Shown one piece after another: positions 7,653-14,676 of a stretch of DNA of 64,000 nucleotides; the first letter of the stretch is position 1; every line of letters begins with the position of its first letter. The notes beneath the pieces are model-generated. The model worked only from the letters and a program-made list of their open reading frames with translations. It had not been told where the DNA came from and made no database searches. This DNA comes from Verrucomicrobiaceae bacterium (GTDB lineage Bacteria; Verrucomicrobiota; Verrucomicrobiia; Verrucomicrobiales; Verrucomicrobiaceae), in the NCBI GenBank assembly GCA_027484445.1, contig JAIXSY010000062.1, forward strand, positions 87,427 through 151,426, given 5' to 3'. The position numbers and the translations under genes were made by a program.

Positions 7653-9752
7653 ATGCGCTTCTCCCTTCATGCGCATTCCTTCAGATGGATCGGACTGATC
7701 AGTCTGTTGAATCCATCTGCCATCCTGGCCCACCCGCTTCAGGCTGAGCCCATCAATCACCCCTACGTCTTCACCTTTGATCAATTCAACCTGCCTGAAG
7801 ATCCCGACGAGCATGTCATCGAAGGCGGTTACTTGTTGCTCGCAGAGTTGAACTGCACTGCCTGTCATGCTGCGCCAGAGGCATGGCAGGAGCGGCTTTC
7901 GCCGAAGTCGGGCCCTAATTTGGCAGGTGTGGGTTCTCGGCTTGATGCCGATCAACTCTGGCTTTTCGTGCGCAGCCCCCAGTATCGAAAAAAAGGCACA
8001 CAGATGCCAGGCCTCTTTGCCGGTGAGGAAGGCGATGCTGCGAAGGTCGAAGCCATCGTCGAATACCTGAGCTCACTGAAACAAGCGCCCCCCAAGATGC
8101 CTGTGGGCGACGGTGCGCATGGCAAGCAGCTGTATCACCAAGTTGGCTGCGTGGCCTGTCATGAGCCAGGTACGGATTTTCGGCCTGAGAAAGTGCCTGC
8201 TGACATGGAGGTGGAGAAGCCCGGCAATGCTTCAGTGCCCATCGCTTTGGCAGACGTCTATGATGTGGATTCGCTGGCCTACTTCCTGAAGAATCCACTG
8301 CATCTTCGTCCCTCAGGTCGAATGCCTGACATGCGGCTCACCGATCAGGAAGCGGCAGACATCGCGGCCTACTTGCACGTGGGCCGACAGCCCGAAAAAG
8401 CCATCGAGCGTGCGGCGCTGAAGCTTCCGCCTCAAGGCATTGAGAAAGGCAAAGCGCTCTTTGCAGAGATGAGCTGCGCGAACTGCCACGGTGGCCTGGA
8501 GCCGAAAGCAAAGGCAACTGCACCCAGCCTCATGGTTCTCAACAAAGAGCAGGGCTGTCTTTCCGCCGTTCAAAAAACAGGCATCCCACGTTACGACCTG
8601 AATGAACTGCAAAAGCGTGCTCTCCAGTTGGCATTGGGTGCCCTTCAAAAAGGGCAAGCGCCTCAGCTGACGCCTGCACAAAAGGTGGACTGGCAGATGA
8701 CACGATTGAATTGCTATGCCTGTCATGATCGAGATGGCAAAGGTGGTCCAGAGGACCCACGAGCGCAGTATTTCACCAGCAATGACGGCAGTGCGGAATC
8801 GCTTGGGGAGCTGGCTCATCTGCCGCCGAATCTGGATCACACGGGAAGGAAGCTCACACGAGCATGGCTTGAGAAAATTCTTTTCGGTGAAGGCGGTCGT
8901 GTGCGCCCCTACATGAACACGCGCATGCCAAATTTCGGGAAGGCAGAGACCGAAGGATTGATCGTGCTCCTTCCTGAAGCGGATCGGCGTGAAACACCAG
9001 TGCAGATCAACACCAGTGGGCTAGAAAAGCATCACCGCGCTGAACTGGGCCGTAAGCTGCTGGGCACCACGGGGCTCGCCTGCGTTGGATGCCATGGCCT
9101 GAAGGAACGCAAATCGTTAGGCCCGCCTGTCGTGCGCCTGACACAAACGGTGGATCGCCTACAGCCGGAGTATTTCAAAGAGCTGCTGCTGAATCCGCAG
9201 GCCACTCAGCCCGGCACCATGATGCCGCCGATGTTTATGGGACGGAAGACGGCGGAAAAAGACATCGAATCCATCTGGACATACCTGAAGGAGCTCGAAG
9301 GTCAGCCACTGCCCGATGGTCTGATTTCTAACGAAGACTTTGAGCTAAAGCCTGCATCAGTGGGCCGTCCCATCATTTTCCGTAGCTTCATCGAAGGTGC
9401 AGGCAGTCATGCGATTGGGGTGGGTTTTCCAGAAGGAGTTCATGCGGCGTTTGATTCTTCACAAGTGCGCTGGGCTCTGATCTGGAAGGGGAAATTCCTC
9501 GACGCGATGAGCAACTGGCAAAGCCGCGAGATGCTGCCGATCAAGCCACTCGGCACCGATGTGAAGGAATTGCCTGCGCCGACCGGACAGCGTGAATTTC
9601 GAGGCTACCGACTTGGCCATGATGGTGTGCCGACTTTCCTCTATTCCCTGGATGGCCAGATGGTGGAAGACACGTTGCGGCCTGCCAATGGCGGCTTGGA
9701 GCACAGCCTCAAGATCAACGGCATGACAACAAAGGAGGTCATCTCATGGTAA
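7653..9752 (+). CDS. Five-haem planctomycete/verrucomicrobial-type cytochrome c
   Basis: 699 residues from ATG 7653; the frame stays open to 7578 but that would overlap the PfpI gene by 71 bases. A leader ends near residue 32. Five CXXCH haem-attachment motifs are visible at 68-72, 166-170, 275-279, 354-358 and 477-481, and candidate distal Met ligands occur in TQMPG, SGRMPDM, NTRMPNF and GTMMPP. The protein therefore looks like a string of class I cytochrome c domains followed by a haem-free C-terminal region (about 550-699). It is probably periplasmic and passes electrons from a partner dehydrogenase. Its last codons overlap the start of the beta-propeller gene, indicating a two-gene unit. 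Confidence 0.88.
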   Translation: MRFSLHAHSFRWIGLISLLNPSAILAHPLQAEPINHPYVFTFDQFNLPEDPDEHVIEGGYLLLAELNCTACHAAPEAWQERLSPKSGPNLAGVGSRLDADQLWLFVRSPQYRKKGTQMPGLFAGEEGDAAKVEAIVEYLSSLKQAPPKMPVGDGAHGKQLYHQVGCVACHEPGTDFRPEKVPADMEVEKPGNASVPIALADVYDVDSLAYFLKNPLHLRPSGRMPDMRLTDQEAADIAAYLHVGRQPEKAIERAALKLPPQGIEKGKALFAEMSCANCHGGLEPKAKATAPSLMVLNKEQGCLSAVQKTGIPRYDLNELQKRALQLALGALQKGQAPQLTPAQKVDWQMTRLNCYACHDRDGKGGPEDPRAQYFTSNDGSAESLGELAHLPPNLDHTGRKLTRAWLEKILFGEGGRVRPYMNTRMPNFGKAETEGLIVLLPEADRRETPVQINTSGLEKHHRAELGRKLLGTTGLACVGCHGLKERKSLGPPVVRLTQTVDRLQPEYFKELLLNPQATQPGTMMPPMFMGRKTAEKDIESIWTYLKELEGQPLPDGLISNEDFELKPASVGRPIIFRSFIEGAGSHAIGVGFPEGVHAAFDSSQVRWALIWKGKFLDAMSNWQSREMLPIKPLGTDVKELPAPTGQREFRGYRLGHDGVPTFLYSLDGQMVEDTLRPANGGLEHSLKINGMTTKEVISW
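9732..9739 (+). promoter_or_regulatory. Strong Shine-Dalgarno sequence for the propeller gene
   Basis: AAGGAGGT lies 6 bases before ATG 9746, inside the end of the cytochrome gene. It is the clearest ribosome binding site I saw in the window, where most starts lack one. It supports independent high initiation of the coupled downstream gene. Confidence 0.75.
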
Positions 9753-11218
9753 AGTCAGCTCTTGGCATCGCTCTCTTGGCCCTCAGCTCTCTGCTTTGTG
9801 CCCAAGATCAGGCGGACTACTACCGCACCGTGACACTGGAAACTCCGGCAGGTGTGAATTTTGAAGCAAGCGGCTTGGATCAGCTGCCGGATGGGAGACT
9901 CGCCGTCGCTCTGCGCAAAGGCGAGGTGTGGATCATCCAAAATCCCACGGCAGAACCTCCAACCGTGAAGGCGCTGGGCTACCAACGTTTTGCCAGTGGC
10001 ATGCACGAAATCCTGGGCCTTGCGGTGCATGAAGGTGATGTTTACGTGACCCAGCGCAGTGAAGTCACTCGACTGCGTGACACGGATGATGATGGGGTGG
10101 CCGATGAGTATTTGACGGCTAGCAAAGGCTGGGGCGTATCAGGGGCTTATCATGAGTATGCCTATGGCCCGGTGTTTGATCGTGAAGGCAACATGTACAA
10201 CACACTGAATTGCTCCATGGGCAAAGCATGGGCTGGAGCTGGGGATCAGGCCGAGCATCCTCTGTGGCGTGGTTGGACTGTGATGACGCCCAAAGGCAGC
10301 ACAAAGGCCACGGGCTTTGCTGCTGGCCTCCGCAGTCCCTGTGGCATCGGTTCCAATGCTGAAGGCGATTTGTTTGGCACGGACCAGCAGGGCAACTGGG
10401 TGCCGACCAGTCCCATCATGCACATCCGGCGCGGAGCTTACTTTGGTCATGCAGACTCGATCACGGACATGAAGCGTCCAGATTCTCCGGTGAAACCACC
10501 CGCAAAGGTGCTTGATGGCATCACCGTGGCTGAGGCGGTGACGCAAGTGCCCGGCTTTTGCCTGCCAGCGGTCTGGCTGCCTTACGTCAAGTTTGGTCAA
10601 AGCACCACAGGCCTGCGCTGCGATCAGACTGGCGGAAAGTTTGGCCCGTTTGAGAAGCAGCTGTTCATCGGCGAGTTTGTGCTCAGCGGCGTGAATCGAG
10701 TGTTTTTGGAAAAAGTCGGCGGTGAGTATCAAGGCGCTTGCTTCCCGTTCGTGAGTGGCCTGCAGAGTGCCGTGCTGACGCTGAATTTTCTACCCGATGG
10801 CTCCATGATGGTGGGTCAGAGCAATCGTGGCTGGAACAGCTACGGAAGCAAATCGTATGGCCTGCAACGGCTCGTGCCGACGGGGCGAGTGCCGCTTGAA
10901 ATCCAAAAGCTGGAGGCCATCCCTGGCGGCTTTCGCTTCTCGTTCACGCATCCGATTCAGCGGGCCGATTGGTCAGAAACTCAAGGCCAAAGTTACACCT
11001 ATCTGCACACAGCGAAGTATGGCAGTCCAGAGATTGATCCGCAGCCGCTGAAACTCAGCGATTGGAATCTAGCTGCAGACGGTCGCAGCCTGACAGTGCA
11101 GGTGGCTAATCTTCGCGCGGGTTATGTGCATGAGTTTGAACTGCCTGAATTGAAGTCGAGCGAAGGCCTGCCCCTTTGGCATCGCCTTTGCGCCTACACG
11201 CTGAACAAATTGCCCTGA
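9746..11218 (+). CDS. Exported beta-propeller (glucose/sorbosone dehydrogenase-like) protein
   Basis: 490 residues with a cleavable leader (MVKSALGIALLALSSLLCAQ). Repeated propeller blades are seen: ASGLDQLPDGRLAV, EILGLAVHEGDVYV, RLRDTDDDGVADE (a Ca-binding-like Asp loop), GVSGAYHEYAYGPVFDREG, AAGLRSPCGIG and LLPDGS-type loops. This is the PVC-type relative of PQQ-dependent glucose/sorbosone dehydrogenases; no PQQ-site assignment is possible by eye. A C-terminal beta-sandwich (about 390-490) follows the propeller. The start overlaps the cytochrome c stop by 7 bases, so the pair probably works as a periplasmic dehydrogenase plus electron acceptor (inference). It ends immediately next to the uvrB stop on the opposite strand. 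Confidence 0.8.
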   Translation: MVKSALGIALLALSSLLCAQDQADYYRTVTLETPAGVNFEASGLDQLPDGRLAVALRKGEVWIIQNPTAEPPTVKALGYQRFASGMHEILGLAVHEGDVYVTQRSEVTRLRDTDDDGVADEYLTASKGWGVSGAYHEYAYGPVFDREGNMYNTLNCSMGKAWAGAGDQAEHPLWRGWTVMTPKGSTKATGFAAGLRSPCGIGSNAEGDLFGTDQQGNWVPTSPIMHIRRGAYFGHADSITDMKRPDSPVKPPAKVLDGITVAEAVTQVPGFCLPAVWLPYVKFGQSTTGLRCDQTGGKFGPFEKQLFIGEFVLSGVNRVFLEKVGGEYQGACFPFVSGLQSAVLTLNFLPDGSMMVGQSNRGWNSYGSKSYGLQRLVPTGRVPLEIQKLEAIPGGFRFSFTHPIQRADWSETQGQSYTYLHTAKYGSPEIDPQPLKLSDWNLAADGRSLTVQVANLRAGYVHEFELPELKSSEGLPLWHRLCAYTLNKLP

Positions 11219-13429
11219 TCAGCTGCGGCGTTTGCCCCCGCGCTTGGGTTTGGGGTAGGACGCACCTTTGGGCTTGGGCAGAGCACCGCCATCATCAGGA
11301 TTGAGGCCTGCTTGTTTCTTCAACTCACGAATCTGGTCACGCAGCAAGGCCGCGCGCTCGAATTCCAGCTTGGTAGCAGCTTCAGCCATTTCCCCTTCCA
11401 GTTCGCGGATGACATCGGTGATGATCACATCGCCTGCACCTTTGCCGCCTTCGCGCAGCACGCTCTCCTCGACTTCTTTCGCCTTGCCAAGGATTTGAAG
11501 GCTTTCTTGAACCGCACGCCGCACGGTTTGTGGCGTGATGCCATGCTTTTGATTGTAGGCTTCCTGCACCTCGCGGCGATGTCGGCTGATGCTCAGCAAG
11601 GCTCGGATGCTTTGCGTCTCGATGTCGGCAAACAGCACGACTTCGCCTGCGACATGGCGCGCGGCACGGCCTGCTGTTTGAATGAGAGAGGTTTCGCTGC
11701 GCAGGAAGCCTTCTTTGTCGGCATCCAGGATGCAGACGAGGCTGACCTCGGGCAGATCCAGACCTTCGCGCAGCAGGTTGATGCCTACCAGCACGTCGCA
11801 GTCACCTTTGCGCAGGCTGCGCAGGATTTCGACGCGTTCAATGGCATCTATGTCGCTGTGCAGGTAGCGCACTTTCATGTCGAGGTTGCGCAGGTAGTCG
11901 GTGAGATCTTCGGCGGTGCGTTTGGTTAGGGTGGTGACAAGCACACGCTCATCTTTCTCGATGCGCTGGCGGCAGAGCTCAATGGTTTCATCAATCTGAC
12001 CCTTCAAAGGTTTCACGGTGATGATCGGGTCCAGCAGGCCTGTGGGGCGAATGATCTGCTCGACCACGAGGTGCCGACCTTTCGTGGTGACATCAAATTT
12101 TTCCACCGGTTGTGCGCTCCCGCTGGTGCGCACGCTCAGGCCCGGCAAAGCGGCAGGTTCCGTTTCCTCCTGGCCAATGCGTTCGCGCTGATGCGGGATG
12201 TAGGTCGTGTTGCCGACGACGCTATTTTCGATCTCAAAGCGCGCTGGGGTGGCACTGACATAGACCATTTGCCCGACCTTATCCATGAACTCCGGGAACT
12301 TCAGCGGACGGTTGTCGAGCGCGCTGGGAAGCCGGAAGCCGTGCTCCACGAGGACCGTTTTGCGCGAGCGGTCGCCCTCATACATGCCGCCGATCTGCGG
12401 GATGGTGGCGTGGCTTTCGTCGATGAAAACGAGGGGCGGTTCGCGGAAGAAATCCAACAGTGTTCCTGGCGTAGCCCCCGGCTGTCGGCCCGTGAGGTGG
12501 CGGCTGTAGTTTTCGATGCCTTGGCAGAAACCCATCTCCTGCATCATTTCGATGTCATGCTCTGTCCTCATGCGCAGGCGCTGGGCTTCGAGCAGCTTGC
12601 CTTCCTTTTCAAACCAAGCCACGCGCTCGGTCATCTCCTCTCGGATATGCACGATGGCTTTCTTCATTTTATCGCCCGGCGTGACGAACTGTTTGGCAGG
12701 AAAGATGGTGTAGCTGGGTAGCTTCAGTGTCACGGTGCCAGTCAGGATGTCCACGGCGCTGATGCGGTCGATCTCATCGCCAAAGAACTCGATGCGGATG
12801 GCCTCACTGTCGAGGTAGGCAGGCACGACTTCCACCACATCGCCGCGCGCACGGAAGGCGCCTCGCTTGAGTTGGATGTCATTCCGCTCGTAAAGCATGT
12901 TCACGAGTGAAGTCAGCAGTGCCTCGCGGGTCATTGGCTGCCCGACATGCAGCGGCACCATCATGCCCTCGTAATCTTCAGGTGAACCCAACCCGTAGAT
13001 GCAGCTCACGGAGGCGACGACGATCGTGTCTGGCCGTGTCAGCAGCGCACCCATGCTGGAAAGGCGGAGTCGCTCGATCTCATCGTTCACGTTCGAGTCC
13101 TTCTCGATGTAGGTGTCCGTGCGCGGAATGTAGGCCTCTGGCTGGTAGTAGTCGAAGTAGCTGACGAAGTACTCGACCGAGTTTTCCGGGAAGAAGTTTT
13201 TGAACTCCGAGTAAAGCTGCGCCGCGAGCGTTTTGTTGTGGCTGAAGATCAGCGCCGGTTTGCCCACCTCCGCGATGACGTTCGCCATGGTGAAGGTTTT
13301 TCCTGAACCTGTGACACCAAGCAGCGTTTGGTGTCGATTTCCGGCACGCACGGACTTCACTAGCTTGGCGATGGCCTGCGACTGGTCGCCACGCGGATGA
13401 AATTCAGGATTGAGGCGGAAAGGAGACAT
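11219..13429 (-). CDS. uvrB: Excinuclease ABC subunit B
   Basis: 736 residues from the ATG at 13429 (MSPFRLNPEF fits the usual UvrB start); an upstream in-frame ATG at 13483 would add 18 unusual residues. It holds the Walker A motif GVTGSGKT (38-45), the damage-probing beta-hairpin around YFDYYQPEAYIP (91-102), the DESH Walker B motif, helicase motifs V-VI (GINLLREGLD and QTAGRAARH), and a C-terminal UVR domain (KLEFERAALLRDQIRELKK) that contacts UvrC. It verifies DNA damage in nucleotide excision repair. Two small genes lie just upstream on the same strand. The stop codon abuts the convergent propeller gene with no spacer. Confidence 0.96.
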   Translation of the reverse strand: MSPFRLNPEFHPRGDQSQAIAKLVKSVRAGNRHQTLLGVTGSGKTFTMANVIAEVGKPALIFSHNKTLAAQLYSEFKNFFPENSVEYFVSYFDYYQPEAYIPRTDTYIEKDSNVNDEIERLRLSSMGALLTRPDTIVVASVSCIYGLGSPEDYEGMMVPLHVGQPMTREALLTSLVNMLYERNDIQLKRGAFRARGDVVEVVPAYLDSEAIRIEFFGDEIDRISAVDILTGTVTLKLPSYTIFPAKQFVTPGDKMKKAIVHIREEMTERVAWFEKEGKLLEAQRLRMRTEHDIEMMQEMGFCQGIENYSRHLTGRQPGATPGTLLDFFREPPLVFIDESHATIPQIGGMYEGDRSRKTVLVEHGFRLPSALDNRPLKFPEFMDKVGQMVYVSATPARFEIENSVVGNTTYIPHQRERIGQEETEPAALPGLSVRTSGSAQPVEKFDVTTKGRHLVVEQIIRPTGLLDPIITVKPLKGQIDETIELCRQRIEKDERVLVTTLTKRTAEDLTDYLRNLDMKVRYLHSDIDAIERVEILRSLRKGDCDVLVGINLLREGLDLPEVSLVCILDADKEGFLRSETSLIQTAGRAARHVAGEVVLFADIETQSIRALLSISRHRREVQEAYNQKHGITPQTVRRAVQESLQILGKAKEVEESVLREGGKGAGDVIITDVIRELEGEMAEAATKLEFERAALLRDQIRELKKQAGLNPDDGGALPKPKGASYPKPKRGGKRRS

Positions 13430-13486
13430 GAGGTGACCGATGGGGCTACGCTGGTTCGCTGGGCGAAGCCACGTGAAAGCCAAGGC

Positions 13487-13801
13487 TCAGGCCGTTTTTT
13501 CCGCTTCACAATTCCAGCACACTTCGAATCCCTCTGGATTTTCCTCGCCACACTTCGCGCAGATCCACTCGGACGTTTCACTGGAAGTCTCCGGGTAGTG
13601 ATGCGGCTTCAAGATTTCAATCGCCTCGTCATATCGGCTATCATCGACGATGCAGAGCGTGGGCTGAAAGAGTGGCGAGATGATGTTCAGGGTTTGCGCC
13701 CCTGCGTCATTTTGGATGAAGGAGACGATGCCTGCCTCATCCAGCACCGACTTGTAGAAGCCGATGCGGCTGGAATCCATGCTGGTGTAAAGTTCTTTCA
13801 T
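13487..13801 (-). CDS. DUF2007-like protein with C-terminal zinc ribbon
   Basis: 104 residues from ATG 13801; longer in-frame starts would overlap the upstream gene. The N-terminal half (MKELYTS..., then a helix with FYKSVLDEAGI, then PTLCIVDDSRYDEAIEIL) fits the small ferredoxin-like DUF2007 'putative signal transducing protein' fold. The C terminus WICAKCGEENPEGFEVCWNC is a four-cysteine zinc ribbon of the RanBP2-like type. The biochemical role is unknown. Its ATG overlaps the TGA of the upstream membrane protein gene by four bases, and uvrB starts about 57 bases downstream, so the three may share a transcript. Confidence 0.75.
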   Translation of the reverse strand: MKELYTSMDSSRIGFYKSVLDEAGIVSFIQNDAGAQTLNIISPLFQPTLCIVDDSRYDEAIEILKPHHYPETSSETSEWICAKCGEENPEGFEVCWNCEAEKTA

Positions 13802-14151
13802 GACGGGGAAGATCTGTAACGGTGAAACAGCCAGTGCATCATGCCAAAGACGACTTCCAGCACGATCAGTGCGAGCGCATACCACAGCCACATGGGCGCA
13901 TTGAGCTGTGCCGCAGTCGGTCCATCCATCCACACATTCTCCAAAGGTGTTCGGCTAAGACCGGGGCCTTTCGTGAAAAACACGAGATGGGGTGAGTGGA
14001 CTGCGGTTTGTGGACTCTGCCACAGAGGGGAGAGAAGCGTTAGGACTGATGCCGTGAGCAGGTACAAGAACCAGCGGGCGAATGGGGGCTTGTTCACTGT
14101 CAGCCAAGTGCTGGAGAAGGGGAAGGCCAGAAGCTCCAAGAATTCTTTCAT
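13798..14151 (-). CDS. Small membrane protein of unknown function
   Basis: 117 residues from ATG 14151 (an in-frame ATG at 14178 would add 9 residues). Two hydrophobic segments stand out: FARWFLYLLTASVLTLL near the N terminus and WLWYALALIVLEVVFGMMHWL near the C terminus, with a polar loop between them that probably faces the periplasm. I recognise no family. The stop overlaps the start of the DUF2007-like gene (ATGA), which places it as the first gene of a possible three-gene unit with uvrB. It could be a small two-helix inner-membrane partner of the zinc-ribbon protein, but nothing in the sequence proves this. Confidence 0.6.
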   Translation of the reverse strand: MKEFLELLAFPFSSTWLTVNKPPFARWFLYLLTASVLTLLSPLWQSPQTAVHSPHLVFFTKGPGLSRTPLENVWMDGPTAAQLNAPMWLWYALALIVLEVVFGMMHWLFHRYRSSPS

Positions 14152-14223
14152 GAGAGTGCAGATGGGCTGCATGCGCACATACGCAATGCTTGCGCAAAAG
14201 ATTACCTGACTCTGTAGCTTTTG

Positions 14224-14571
14224 TCACACCTCAAACTCATCCGCCGGATCAAAGGGTGGCATCGGGATGTTGATGATCTTTAGCTTGCCCACGGCACGAT
14301 GCACACAGCCCGGTCGGATCATGACGCTGGTCATGGGCTTGAGCGGAATGATTTCTCCATCTGCTTCGAGGTGGCCTTCGCCTTCCAGCACGATGTAGAT
14401 TTCGGTCATCTTCTGGTGGTAGTGCGCTTTGCTGTCCGCGTGGATGTCTGTCAGATGAACTGTGGCAAGGGTATTCCAGGGTTCTTTGAAGGCGCGCCTT
14501 GCCTGACCGCAAGGGCACGGAGTGGGTGGAATTTCATCAAGCTGGGCGATGGCATAGCGTGGCTGGGACAT
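14224..14571 (-). CDS. Single-domain cupin protein
   Basis: 115 residues forming one cupin barrel. The metal-binding motif 1 is H50-Y-H52 with Glu58 (HYHQKMTEIYIVLEGEG), and motif 2 supplies His91 (IRPGCVHRA). These residues usually hold Mn, Fe, Ni or Zn. Such small cupins can be isomerases, dioxygenases or ligand-binding proteins; the substrate is not evident. No signal peptide. It is divergent from the large propeller-cytochrome gene, with 105 bases between the two starts that must contain both promoters. Confidence 0.82.
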   Translation of the reverse strand: MSQPRYAIAQLDEIPPTPCPCGQARRAFKEPWNTLATVHLTDIHADSKAHYHQKMTEIYIVLEGEGHLEADGEIIPLKPMTSVMIRPGCVHRAVGKLKIINIPMPPFDPADEFEV

Positions 14572-14676
14572 GGTGCTGGATGTTTAAAGGGAGCTGGCTT
14601 TTCCGCAATCCCTGTCACCTCTGTGATAGCGAGGTGCAATAAGCAGCCTGTAGCGTGGGTATTGAAGGCTACTCGC

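Noticed and set aside
14299..14676. Upstream extension of the large propeller gene
   Set aside because: It overlaps the divergent cupin gene, which has complete metal-binding motifs; a proper signal peptide begins at 14677.
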